A program made the translations under genes and the position numbers. DNA of 64,000 nt from Hysterangium stoloniferum (Eukaryota; Basidiomycota; Agaricomycetes; Hysterangiales; Hysterangiaceae). Positions 1-9,920 of the stretch are shown piece by piece. How positions within the stretch are numbered: position 1 is the first letter of the stretch; each line of letters begins with the position of its first letter. Under the pieces are notes generated by a model that made no database searches, was not told the DNA's origin, and was given only the letters and a program-made list of their open reading frames with translations. The DNA lies in assembly GCA_015178975.1 (NCBI GenBank), contig WHVD01000031.1, forward strand, positions 248,001 through 312,000, in the 5' to 3' direction.

Positions 1-157
1 TTAAATTGTGTCTGATGTAGGATATATATTGATATTTCCCCATTCTCCAGGATATTACCTGATAGACTGGATCTAATGAAGCATTAATTTTATGACAAAC
101 AATATAAATATATATTTGAGTGAATAATAATTTTTAAAGGTTATAGTTATCCTCCTA
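1..157. other. AT-rich stretch with no recognised feature
   Basis: This is AT-rich sequence upstream of the gypsy gag fragment. I see no coding signal or repeat boundary in it. Confidence 0.4.
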
Positions 158-550
158 TGCAACCTCAACTTCAATGACTGGCCTGATGACTTTGCCACTG
201 ACAGAAGCAAGGTTACATTTGTTTTATCATTTTATCATTTCTTTGGGGCACTGGTTTGAACCAGCACTCAACAACCTTGACAATTATCAACCTGACTGGC
301 TTAACAACCACTCATCCTTCATCACAGAAGGTAGACTCAATTTTGGGCCCCACAATACTACCAGTGATGCCAAAGCTACTTTGGCCAATATCAAAATGAA
401 GGACAGCCACAGATCACTGAATATATTGTCCAGTCCAACTCTCTTGCCACTCTTGTTGATTGGGGTGACTCTGCCTTACACTGTACATAGATTCTATTCT
501 GGTGTCCCATCTTGTCTCAAGGATAATATCTGTTGAGGTGACAGCAAGCT
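158..550 (+). pseudogene. Ty3/gypsy gag fragment (capsid region)
   Basis: The translated piece reads as the capsid-like part of a basidiomycete gypsy Gag: the segment with WFEPALNNLDNYQPDWLN, then FGPHNTTSDAKATL and an NIKMKDS stretch. The same sequence recurs at 56.9-57.2 kb, where it carries on into a gag with a zinc knuckle. Here the frame is short and the sequence stops at 550, in the middle of a motif that in the other copy continues toward the zinc knuckle. The next 15 bases match the 3' terminus of LTR-A. The missing downstream part of gag appears at 2160-2535 on the opposite strand, so this looks like one half of a gag split by rearrangement. It is certainly non-functional. Confidence 0.75.
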
Positions 551-559
551 CCTGAATAC

Positions 560-1508
560 ATTACACCAGGGAAGGTGTGCCCAACATGGGTGGTCCAACT
601 GGCATCAGTGGGGACCTTCCGACACCTCCAGCACCCTCCAATGGCTGAAAGGTGCTCATGGTCAGCACAGCTGAGTGGGTTCTGAGAGGGGGCATGACAC
701 TGGCAGTTGTTGATGGAGCAGAGTGTGGAGTGTGTAACCTACCTCTGTGACAAGGCTCTCCCATTGCATGGACATGCAGGCAACAAGATTGTTGAAGCTG
801 ATGTTCTTAAGGTTGAAATCAGGGATGACCATGATGTGAAGGAGAAGCATAGGGTGGGCATGGAAAAGGAGTTGGTACTTGTAGATAGCAGCAGTGATAA
901 CAATGGGTCCCAATGCATTGCAAGCATTTGCAAGGGCAGCAACATACTCCAAAAATGGCAGTCAATGTTGAGGACACAAAAGAAATGTACAAAGGGTGAC
1001 CATCTTGTAGCCCTTGGGCACGAAGCAGCTTCGGATCTGCTTCTCGAATGTTTCCCATGACTCCAACTTCAGGAACTCCATGTGACCAGCATTCGACCTG
1101 ACAGCCATGGTCAGCTCCTACATATTGGTGCCTGTAAGTCTAGCCTTCGTCTCAATGGTGAGGTCTAGAGCCTTTTCAGTTTTGGTGGAGGTGTAGATGG
1201 CAACCCTATACTCGCATTGGCCAAGCCAACCCTCAATAGCAGTCAGTGTGAGAGGGCTGGTGAAAGAGGCAATGATTTTTGAGGTCATCAGCACTGCTGT
1301 CATCTGAGTTGGGGAAATGTGTGTGGCAATGGAAGGTAATTTCTTGTGGGAGTGGACAGGGGAGTGTGTACTGTTCCCATTCTACTGGCAATAATTGCAT
1401 GACATGGGGATTGGTTGGGTATGTTGGTGCCTGCAGGGCATGCTTCAGGGTAAATTTATATATGTCAGAAAGCATAGGCAACAAAGTGTGAAGATTGGCC
1501 ACTGTCAA
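560..1508 (-). pseudogene. Degenerate minus-strand coding region, family not recognised
   Basis: Four overlapping minus-strand open stretches (1508-1233, 1303-1118, 1058-819, 952-662) in shifting frames read as one decayed protein. Visible segments include a run ending in NPHVMQLLPVEWEQY, a segment LGQCEYRVAIYTSTKTEKAL, and FLEYVAALANACNALGPIV. Frameshifts separate them, and a stop lies near 1130. It has no start, domain or neighbour that I can name. It is flanked by retroelement debris on both sides, so an element-encoded accessory protein or a captured host gene are both possible. The call rests only on frame continuity between pieces. Confidence 0.35.
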
Positions 1509-1807
1509 CTCAACAAATTAAGGATGCATCTAATCACATGCTTCTGTGGTTAAGAGATGAGCCCTCCACAACTTGTGTGAAGTTTCTACATAATAGGGAC
1601 AGAAAGAATGGTGCCAGCCAATAGCCCTCCAGTAACTTAGTGACTTGTGTGAAATTGTTACATGAGAGGTGCTGGCCTTCTGTCAGAGGTTTTAAGCACA
1701 CCCCTGAACTTGGGTTGCTAATTGATTGAAAGCCAATTCAGTCAAGGGCCTAAATGAGTTTCCCTCTAACTGAGATGCACAAATAGTTACCTGGGAAGAT
1801 GAGCATA
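1509..1807. other. Interval with no recognised gene
   Basis: I see no convincing coding frame or repeat terminus in this interval between the decayed gene and an LTR-E-like repeat. Confidence 0.35.
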
Positions 1808-2130
1808 TTGTTTTAGAGTATGATGCTACAGCTCTAATATAGTCTATTTTGTTATCTATATTTCTCCCTATTTTTTCTCATATTTGTAGTATTTTTCCCA
1901 GCACAGTAGATGCAGTATTTAATGAGGTACTTAGTTTGGTAACTCCTATGTGCTTAGTATGTCAGTATCTGGAGTGTGAGATCTAGTCGTCGATGATTTC
2001 TCTCACTAACTCATAGGATGCGTGTGCCAGGTAATAAATTCTGAACACTGTAGTTTATGTCCCCTGCAGCACTATGTGGTTATTGAGACTGCTACCCAGC
2101 TAAATCTTGCATGCCAGTAAAGGTCTATCC
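1808..2130 (+). repeat. LTR-E-like repeat, diverged
   Basis: The start (TGTTTTAGAGTATGATGC) and the following 150 bp follow the well-defined solo LTR-E at 13168-13472, including the shared stretch TTTGTAGTATTTTTCCCAGC. The copy is old and its right end is not clear. I found no target duplication. Confidence 0.5.
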
Positions 2131-2159
2131 TACTGATATTTTCATTGATTAATATTTTT

Positions 2160-2535
2160 TAATCTTCAGATCACTAAGTCCTCCACTATCATCCATCCCC
2201 TCCACTATCATCCCCTCCACTATCATCCCCTCCACTATCATCCCCTCCACTATCATCCAAATCATCTTTGGGCTTTGTTGTGGGGGTGTTGGTATTACTG
2301 CTAGAGGCTGCAGTGTCATTTGAAGTTGATTCAGTCCTGTTTTTCTTCTTGGACTTCTTCAAGGAGTGTGTTCCAGTGTGGCTATTCTTGCCAGTTGATG
2401 AGGATGCCTGTTCATTGTCTTGGTTGCTTCTTGTTGAGTGGTCTGAAGATGTTTCACAATTGACCTGGTTGTGCTGCTCCCAATAATGAGCAACACATTG
2501 CTGAGCCTTTATGCACATATTAATGAGAGTGGTCA
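2160..2535 (-). pseudogene. Gypsy gag fragment, pre-zinc-knuckle linker
   Basis: The minus-strand translation starts with IKAQQCVAHYWEQHNQVN and runs into a Ser/Thr/Asn/Lys-rich linker, then an acidic repeat of the unit DDSGG. The plus-strand copy at 58405-58620 has the same order before its CCHC knuckle. Upstream in minus sense the gag is broken exactly where an LTR-A begins (2536). It is the complement of the half gag at 158-550: one ends and the other begins at the same point in the protein. It is non-functional debris. Confidence 0.7.
2182..2258. repeat. 15-bp minisatellite inside gag
   Basis: About five head-to-tail copies of a 15-bp unit (CCACTATCATCCCCT) lie inside the gag linker. In the minus frame each encodes DDSGG, so gains or losses of units keep the frame. 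Confidence 0.85.
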
Positions 2536-3783
2536 GTTTCTCTTAGATAGCTCAATATATGCTATAGTGTCACAGAGCTTCAACAATAAAATAAACAAAG
2601 GTCCAGTAATTTAAATACTGATAGATTAATGAGCTGTGCTATTAAGCTTAAACAACTCAAATCAATGCTTATTTTGATTATTGAAAGGTTCAATAGAACT
2701 GTGTATGACTCTTTTAGCAAATAAAAGAGCTATTCCTTGAGAATAGAGGTTAGAAGCTGAATATATGCGCAGTAACTTAGCAGAGACTTGATATAAAGCT
2801 TTGGATTCTTGTATGCTTATTTGTAACTATTAATAGATATTTAAAAAGGTGTTAAATAATTTATTAATAGAGAAAATAATTTGTATTGGATTATCTGACT
2901 GCTTGTACTTGATTAATTCAATAAACTTAGGGCTGGGCCTTGAATAATCCAGTATTGGCAGGGAATTTCAGTAAGGATACTTAGATACTTATTAGGTTTA
3001 TTATGTAATTAATAAGCCTAAAGGTAACTGTGAGGCAGGGGAACTTAGATGATTGGCTAAGTTCAAGAGTTGCTGACAACGATTCAAGATTCTGCAAGTG
3101 TAGGTGCTTGCAGTTAGTGTATCAGACTAAGGCTATTATTTTCCTTAAGATGATTAGATAATATTCTGAGCTGTGCAGTAAAATGTGTGTGTGATAAGAT
3201 GATTTTATTGGAAACTTGGCCCTCCTTATATACATTTTGATAACTAAATAATTAACCATTTATTTATTTTATGAGGTCATTAGTTAGGTCATAATGATCT
3301 CATATTCTACTTATTTTTTACCCTTTATTTACCATGTGATTCCCCTCTCTGAGACAAGGGTTCTAACCTCTTGCTTGAACATGAAGGTTCAAGGCCGCGG
3401 TCCCGGGACGGAAGCAAACGATGAGTCGGCGGAATCAATTAATGACTCGAGTAGTCACATCCGTGACCTGTGTGACATCCCGACACCGGAGGCTTATGTA
3501 ATAGGTCACGTGACTCCAAAAATGCGCAGACAAGGCTGCAACAAGGTGCCGAAAAACAATAACTAAGTAAATAAAATATAAATAATTAGCTAAAAATTAT
3601 AATAAGTTAATTAAGTATTAATAGCATAATATGAGTCCATATATGCTATAATATATGTGAAGTTAAAAGGAATAAGGCCTATTTTTCACAATAAACATAG
3701 TAAAAATACAATAAATTCGAAACAATATTAAATAATCCACAGACAATTAAGAGAATATTATGAGATGATGCTGATACCTCACA
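2536..3783 (-). repeat. LTR-A, reverse, lacking its 3' terminal bases
   Basis: It matches the complete LTR-A at 23077-24342 along its length and ends at the conserved terminus CTGATACCTCACA. The first bases on the plus strand (the LTR 3' end) are missing; the repeat begins directly in TTCTCTTAGATAGC, joined to gag. It contains the GC-rich island around 3385-3520 seen in other copies, standing out in an otherwise AT-rich repeat. Confidence 0.8.
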
Positions 3784-4106
3784 GTTGGAGATCCCACCCA
3801 GGATGTTGCCATATAGCATCAAGGTCTGTGCAATAGATATTTTCAATGCTATCCATTGAAAGGCTATGGTTGAGACCATCCTGGTCCCCAAAATTGGCGA
3901 TACCTATTATGACATAAATGGGTAGGAAACAAGTAAATAAATAATCTGCTTACCGAGACTCGAGATTGGGGAGCATACAAGCCAATGGCACACCTCTTCC
4001 AGTACCATGGTCACATGTTAGAATGGTGTTAAGGAATACTTTTACTTGGTCTTCACCATGACAGGTATTGTGTGTTGAGTCAAGGCAGACAACATCTCCA
4101 TATTCT
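3784..4106 (-). pseudogene. MULE-type transposase fragment (first catalytic Asp region)
   Basis: Minus-strand translation gives an EYGDVVCLDSTHNTCHGED segment followed by a ...TCDHGTGRGVPLACML segment. This is the arrangement around the first catalytic aspartate of Mutator-like (MULE) transposases, where a conserved Asp is followed by a strand and a GxGxPxAxxL stretch. A second MULE-like piece (4560-4776) lies close by but on the opposite strand, so the element was broken and inverted. A possible intron acceptor (TTTCAG) precedes the fragment. The frame degenerates toward LTR-A. Confidence 0.5.
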
Positions 4107-4162
4107 GAAATTAGCTACAAATAAATAAAATCTGAATATTAAATAAAAACAGATTCCAAAAT

Positions 4163-4420
4163 ATGTTAGAGTATGATGATTACGATTAGTATTACATCAT
4201 ACCTCATATTGTGAATGTATGTTTCCGGTCTGGTTCACACATGTGATTAGCTATATTTAGTTTAGTGTTCCCTTAGTTCCATGTGTCACAGCACAAACCA
4301 AGTGCACAGACCATATATCTTAGTATATAGTTACATCCAGATGAGAGTAGGACCTCATCTGGAAACCTAGCTATATCACTGGTTTACTTCTACCCGCTCA
4401 GCTCTTAGTGGCATTCACTC
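4163..4420. repeat. Possible LTR-E-related repeat
   Basis: It opens with TGTTAGAGTATGATGATTAC, which resembles the LTR-E 5' end. The rest is not clearly alignable by eye and no target duplication was found, so this is tentative. Confidence 0.25.
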
Positions 4421-4559
4421 CAAGTGTTGAGAGTCATCGCGTTGTGATCCCCCAGGCTTGCAGATTCTAACAAAATAGACATACTTTGCATTGCCAAGGG
4501 AGCAGAAGGCAAGGGTAAATCCATTGCAAGACTCCTCCCCAGATGTAGGCTCATACAGT

Positions 4560-4776
4560 GTAGACCCCCCTTTTCTTGCAGATGCTCCATCCAGAGATCA
4601 ATGCTCTCACCAGAACACTATCTTAAATTGCTTCGAAAGGAATGCAATCTTGATCCCAATACATTCATGATTGACTGTTCCGACACTGAGGCTTTGGGAA
4701 TCAACAAAGCATTCAATGATCATGTGATTTGTATCCTCTACTGTCATTGGCATCTATGGCAAGCTTGGGGGAAGAG
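4560..4776 (+). pseudogene. MULE-type transposase fragment (second catalytic Asp and CHWH)
   Basis: The plus-strand frame reads NTFMIDCSDTEALGINKAF and then CHWHLWQAWGKS. In MULE transposases the second catalytic Asp sits in a (Y/F)MIDCS context and is followed by a conserved C..H/CHWH segment. The fragment is cut at 4776 by the start of LTR-H. It probably belongs to the same family as the minus-strand piece at 3784-4106. No complete DDE set, terminal repeats or start codon are preserved. Confidence 0.55.
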
Positions 4777-4874
4777 TGTTAAGTGCTGTGTCAGGACATT
4801 ATTCTGGAAACTATCAAAAAGTGACCAGGAACTCAGAAATTTCCAAATAGGGTCAGGATGTCAGCTTCAGCTTA

Positions 4875-5083
4875 CAGTGGGGGACAAAACCGTTCCAATG
4901 ATTTTTTATATGTCAAAGAATGTTGAATAACTGAATGAGTACTTGACCAATTGACCTGAAATTTTTAATTTAGGTAGTCATATATGTTGGCTATATACCC
5001 TAAGAATTCTATAACATAAGCATTATTTGTCACTAAAGTATAAATCAAATACTAATGGAATCTCATTGGAACAGTTTTGTCCC
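4875..5083. repeat. Left terminal inverted repeat of Tc1-A
   Basis: The outer motif is CAGTGGGGGACAAAAC and the inner motif near 5064-5085 is its inverted relative (CATTGGAACAGTTTTGTCCC). It pairs with 6261-6469. Confidence 0.85.
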
Positions 5084-5113
5084 TGGTATATAATCCAATA
5101 CAAATCATATAAT

Positions 5114-6120
5114 CTAGTACTTGGTGTAACCCCCCTTGGCATCCAAAACAGCTGAAATCCTTCTAGGAATACTCTCTATCAAATTCTGACAAATAGAAGC
5201 AGGAATCCTGTCCCATTCCGTCTGGACCCTTTCCCATAACTCCTGAATACTCCTAGGTTCCACTTCATACTCTAGTAGCCTCTTCTTGAGGTAATGCCAA
5301 AGGTGTTCAATTGGATTAAGATCAGCAGATTAAGGGGGCCATATCATGACATCAAAATCACTGCCATTAAGCCAATTGGTGGCCTTCTTGCTCTTGTGTT
5401 TGGGATCATTGTCTTGCTGAAAAGACAATATCCCCAGTCTTCTTCTTGTAATGCTTAAAGTTCATCCTCCAAAATGCTAACATAAAGTTCAGCATCCATC
5501 CTCCCATCAATCTTGGTGGCATATCCTGGTCCTTCCCAGAACATACAACCCCACAACATCAGATTCCCCCCTCCAAACTTGACTGTGCCCTCAACCAGCC
5601 TATCACTGAGCCCCTCTCCTGCTTTTTTCCACACCCACTTCCTCCCATCTGACCCCAAGCAATTGATTTTAGTCTCATCTGACCAAACAACCCTCTTCCA
5701 GTCCTCCAGAGACCAGTTCTTGTGTGTCAATGCAAAGTCCAGCCTCTCCCTTCTATGTCTTTTTGTGAGTTTAGGCCTTTTCCTCTTCACCACAGCCTTC
5801 ATTCCAGCTTTCTTGAGTTCCCTACGAATTGTTCTTGCAGAGATAGACTCCCCATTCATATCTTGTAGGACTTTACAGGCCTGAGTGGCTTGGTCAATCT
5901 TCTGGGAAGTGATTTGTTGGATGATGTAATGGGTATCAGAGGGGGAATGTTTGCATGGACAACCTCCAGCTGCTTTGGAGAGGGAGGAAGAATGTTTAGA
6001 GCAAATTATGGATATAGTAGAGACAGAACGACCAGTGGTAGCAGCTACTTCATGTGCAGACTTACCCTTGTCAAGTAGAGTAAGAACATGATCAAGTTGA
6101 TCAGGAGTGAGAGCTCTCAT
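5114..6120 (-). pseudogene. Tc1-family DD34E transposase, broken
   Basis: The N-terminal half (6120-5455, 221 codons) opens with a helix-turn-helix region (LTPDQLDHVLTLLDKG, then a GRSVSTIS segment) and the GGCPCKHSPSD linker. It then has TIRRELKKAGMKAVVKRKRP and the first catalytic Asp in VVWSDETKIN. After a frameshift near 5440-5455 the second half continues with FQQDNDPKH (second Asp) and NPIEHLW (Glu). One in-frame TAA lies just before NPIEH, in a position where a CAA would be expected. The reading ends at a TAG at 5114-5116. Length and motif order fit a normal Tc1 transposase of about 340 residues. All three catalytic residues are visible but the gene cannot make a full protein. Confidence 0.88.
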
Positions 6121-6260
6121 GATGTAAACTGATGGGTTGTTGGGATGCTATCACTTGGAGAAGTGAACAGTTGTATATATACACAATTTGAACAAGTTGC
6201 ATGATTTTATTTACATTTATTTGTGGATAATCAATAAGGTTATGTGCTAATCATGTGACA

Positions 6261-6469
6261 AGGACAAAACTGTTCCAATGAGATTGCATTAGTATTTGAT
6301 TTATAGTTTAATGACAAATAATGCTTATGTCATAGAATTCTTAGGGTGTATAGCCAACATATATGACTACCTAAATTAAGAATTTCAGGTCAATTGGTCA
6401 AGTACTCATTCAGTTATTCAACATTCCTTGACATATAAAAAATCATTGGAATGGTTTTGTCCCCCACTG
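6261..6469. repeat. Right terminal inverted repeat of Tc1-A
   Basis: It is the complement of 4875-5083 with a few mismatches, ending in TTTTGTCCCCCACTG followed by the TA target. Confidence 0.85.
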
Positions 6470-6593
6470 TATATGCTGTGTCTCTATGCAAACACTCAAA
6501 GTCCTTAATTTCGGAAATGGGATTAACACTGGAGGATATGGATATTCAGAATTCTGAAGAGTTCTGAATATCAAGTGTACAGAGAGAAGGAAG

Positions 6594-7222
6594 TGTAATG
6601 TATTCAGGGGATTCTCTTAGATAGCTCAATATATGCTATAGTGTCACAGAGCTTCAACAATAAAACAAGCAAAGGTCCAGTAATTTAAATACTGATAGAT
6701 TAATGAGCTGCGCTATGAAGCTTAAACAACTCAAATCAATGCTTATTTTGATTATTGAAAGGTTCAATAGAACTGTTATGACTCTTTTCGCAATAAAAGA
6801 ACTATTCCTTGAGAATAGGGGCTGGAAGCTGAATATATGCGCAGTAACTTAGCAGAGACTTGATATAAAGCTTTGGATTCTTGTATGCTTATTTGTAACT
6901 ATTAATAGATATTTAAAAAGGTGTTAAATAATTTATTAATAGAGAAAATAATTTGTATTGGATTATCTGACTGCTTGTACTTGATTAATTCAATAAACTT
7001 AGGGCTGGGCCTTGAATAATCTAGTATTGGCAGGGAAATTTCAGTAAGGATACTTAGATACTTATTAGGTTTATTATGTAATTAATAAGCCTAAAGGGTA
7101 GCTGTGAGGCAGGGGAACTTAGATGATTAGCTAAGTCCAAGAGTTGCTGACAAAGATTCAAGATGCTGCAAGTGTAGGTGCTTGCAGTGAGTGTATCAGA
7201 CTAAGGCTATTATTGTCCTTAT
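6594..7222 (-). repeat. LTR-A, reverse, truncated
   Basis: It starts at the conserved terminus TGTAATGTATTCAGGGG and follows the complete copies until about 7222, where the half that would carry the LTR promoter is missing and replaced by a gypsy 3' remnant. Confidence 0.8.
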
Positions 7223-7280
7223 TGATGTATGGAATCTAGATTTTCGGCCTCCTTGTGATTTTGGCCAAATGGGAGGATAC
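7223..7280 (+). other. Remnant of gypsy internal 3' end with polypurine tract
   Basis: About 60 bp of non-LTR sequence ends in AAATGGGAGGATAC directly before the LTR-C start TGTTACAACC. A purine-rich tract abutting the LTR is expected at the 3' end of an LTR retrotransposon, so the following LTR-C would be a 3' LTR rather than a solo LTR. This is inference. Confidence 0.45.
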
Positions 7281-8694
7281 TGTTACAACCATGTCGCAAC
7301 CCAACAGTCCCTGAGGTTATTGCCACTTATCGATGTTTCAAGTTATTGTTCAAGTCATCGCATCGGAAACTATCAGTCTCCCGATGCTGATGTATGCTTT
7401 TGCAGTGATCAAACTCCATTTACGCCCCTGTCAAAATATACTCGTACTATCTGGTTAAACTCTGATATGTCCCTTTTTATTATGATGATCTGTTCTACTC
7501 CATGTTTCACATATGTCTATTTATACTTGTAACCCTCGGACTATTTCCTTTTCTCGTAATCCCGCTCTTGGTTATTTCATGGCCTCCAAACTAATCATAA
7601 CCTTCCCATTCTTAGTCAAGCTTATTTGTCAATAATGTTTTCCGCTCTTCTCCTAGTTAGTATTTTCTAGATGCTGAATACTTGTATATGAACCCACTGT
7701 AGTTGTAGTTACTAGGCAATCAGAATATTGACTCAGAATACCCTCATACATCTCTAGAAGTCTCATACTAAGGAGGGTGTTTATAATTACTATAATATCA
7801 AATATTTATTAATAAAAGCCTTATTTTTACAAAAATCCATCTTTAAATAGTGACATATCCTCTGAGAGTATTATATTGTTAACCACCAACCATAAGAAAC
7901 AATTCTTCATATTACATCCTAAATAATTCAGAGTCAATTAATAGAACCTGTTGTATATGGTTTTCCAAGTTATGTAAATACTTGCTAATACTTTTGTTGT
8001 TAATTTGTTTTTTAAAAACTAAACTGTAGTTATTTCCTAGTAAAATATGTGAGATGTCATTGGAAATTTTTCATCCTATGGCCTTCTTTATTAAGTGAAA
8101 CCACCTATATATTCTAGGTATGTTGAATCAAGTAGAAATATGTTTACATTGACAGATCCATTCCGAAGTAATACATATGTATTTAGAGGTGCCAATGATA
8201 TACATATGCATGGAATGGACTATTTAAAGGTATCTATTTTTTTAAAGTATTAGTGTTTCAAACTACTAATTTCTTTTATTGTCTACCCATGTCTGGAAAG
8301 ATTCTTTAGTTTGTAATGTATGAGAGAGTTTAAAACTTTTTGAAAGTTTTAAAAACCAAATTATGTTTGAATCACATCCCAGATGTTTAAATGACCTTTA
8401 GAGTATATTAGAATTTGGTATACTTAATAGTTTTCAGATATCCTCCTAAGTATTCCACCCTCCACCTTCGCATGCACTCACCCATTCTCGGTCCCCAACC
8501 CATTGGCCCGACACTCAACTTATCCTTCGGTCCCGATTGGTAACTCAGGTACTCCTCAGGACTAGTCTTCACCCATCCAAAATTTAAGGACACTCGATGG
8601 ATATTTGCGAGGGTGCAACATATAAGCTGAAGCCAAGTCCTTCCGATTGGTCCCCATCCGCCTACTGACATTAGTCAGTTTTCAGTTCTTTACA
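7281..8694 (+). repeat. LTR-C copy 1, interrupted by a MITE
   Basis: It starts TGTTACAACCATGTCGC and ends CAGTTCTTTACA, matching the complete solo LTR-C at 12287-13039 on both sides of the inserted MITE. There is no matching 5-bp duplication at its outer ends, in line with it being a 3' LTR of a lost element. Confidence 0.8.
7772..8446 (-). mobile_element. MITE-D copy 1, 675 bp, 3-bp target duplication
   Basis: The element begins GGAGGGTGTTTATAATT and ends in ATATCCTCC, flanked by TAA (7769-7771 and 8447-8449). Removing it restores LTR-C as seen at 12780. A second copy of exactly the same length is at 14685-15359 in the other orientation. It has no coding capacity and only short, imperfect terminal inverted repeats. 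The 3-bp duplication suggests mobilisation by a PIF/Harbinger-like or similar transposase. Confidence 0.85.
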
Positions 8695-8772
8695 CTACCA
8701 GATTTCCTGTGGGTTTCTCTGGAAACCCTCCGTGTATGCACCCTTAACAGTATCTGGAAACAGGTTGTAACA
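8695..8772 (+). repeat. Tails of LTR-B and LTR-H in series
   Basis: 8695-8749 matches the last 55 bp of LTR-B, ending CACCCTTAACA. 8750-8772 matches the last bases of LTR-H, ending ACAGGTTGTAACA. They are left over from successive insertions and deletions. Confidence 0.55.
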
Positions 8773-9920
8773 CCAATAAGGTCCTTGGGTTTCTGAGGGA
8801 AAACCCAAAGGTTATGAAAGGCCAGAGGGCTAAAAGGATGGATACTTGACTCATCTGTCACTAAGTGAACTGAGAGTCAAAGTGTGCTGAGGGAGCACTA
8901 GAAAGGCAAAGAGAGACATAGGGTGGACTAGGAATTATGAAGTGAATCCAAAATTATAGGGACTAGAGTAATAACAGGATAAGTGTTACCCCCCTTTTAA
9001 TGTAGACATCCCAACATCTACACCATAGTTGAGGTAATCGGAGAAGGGCCGGGTGGGCTGGATGGTCAAAAAATAATCAAGAAAAAACGAAACTCAACAT
9101 TATTTCGGAGTCTGAGAATTTTTGAAGATGCAGAGGGATTGGAAAATCTGGAAATCTGAAATTGAGTTGAAACATTGGTACCAAAGACCAAAGATGCTAA
9201 AAAGGTTGAAATGGCACAAAAGGCCAAGAAGTGCTAAAAGGGCCAGACAAAAACAATCATGCCAAGTAGGAAAACTCAACAAAGAGTTAAAAATTTGGAG
9301 TGTCCAAGGTTTCCAGAAAATTTGAGGATTTCGGAACATCCAAGAAATTCAGAAAGTCCAGCAATTTCTGGAAAGTCCAAGGGTTCTGGAAAGTCCAAAA
9401 ATTCACAGAATTTGAAGTCGGACAAAAGGGCTGAAAAGGCCAGAAGAAAAGGCCAAGAATGCCAAAATGGCTAGGGTTTCCCGAAGGCCAAAAGTTGAGA
9501 TTAAAACTGATCTTGGCATACAAACACTCAACAGGAAATTGGGAATGGAAAGGTCTGAAGATTCCGGAATGTCCGGAAAGCTGACAAATCCGAAGTTAAG
9601 TGAAAGTTGAACATGCCAAAACAGCCATAAATGCCCAAAAGGGCTGAGGGTCACCCAAAGGCCAAAAGTGCCCAACAAAAGGGCTGAGGATTTTAGAAAG
9701 TCCAGGGATTCTGGAAAGTTCAAGAGTTCTGGAAGTTCCGAGTGTTCCCTGAGGTCCGAGGATTCTGGAATGTCTGAGAATTCACAAAATCTGATGTTGA
9801 GTGAAATGGTTGAACATGCCAAAAAGGACCAGAGATGCTAAAAAGCCAGAAATGCCCAAAAAGGGCTATGGATTGCCTGAAGGCCAGAAATGCCTAAAAA
9901 GGCTATGGATTGCCCGAAGG
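8773..9920. repeat. Repeat-rich interval with degenerate GAA/TTC motif clusters
   Basis: From about 9120 the sequence is made of loosely repeated phrases: TTCTGGAAAGTCC, GAAGGCCAAAAGT and CCCAAAAGGGCTG appear many times with changing spacing. The open frames crossing it on both strands show the same repetitive composition and no domain. LTR-H inserted at 9921, and the same composition resumes at 10464. I see no gene. Clusters of inverted GAA/TTC pentamers occur near 9361-9405 and 9695-9785. Confidence 0.5.

Larger units (their letters stand above)
4875..6469 (-). mobile_element. Tc1-like DNA transposon (Tc1-A), 1595 bp
   Basis: Long terminal inverted repeats of about 209 bp begin CAGTGGGGGACAAAAC and end in its complement. 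They are flanked by a TA duplication (4873-4874 and 6470-6471). Removing the element and one TA restores the LTR-H sequence seen uninterrupted near 10016. The enclosed minus-strand transposase is a DD34E Tc1 type but carries a stop and a frameshift. Each terminal repeat is itself bounded by inverted copies of the terminal motif. Confidence 0.93.
4777..6593 (+). repeat. LTR-H copy 1, split by a Tc1-like element
   Basis: It starts TGTTAAGTGCTGTGTCAGG, as in the complete LTR-H at 9921-10463. The LTR-H sequence stops for the Tc1-like element at 4875 and resumes at 6472 in exact register. It is truncated at 6593 by a reverse LTR-A. The uninterrupted copy at 9921 serves as the empty site. Confidence 0.8.

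Noticed and set aside
2182..2258. CRISPR-like array of short repeats
   Set aside because: Units are contiguous 15-mers without spacers and encode a peptide repeat; the genome is eukaryotic.
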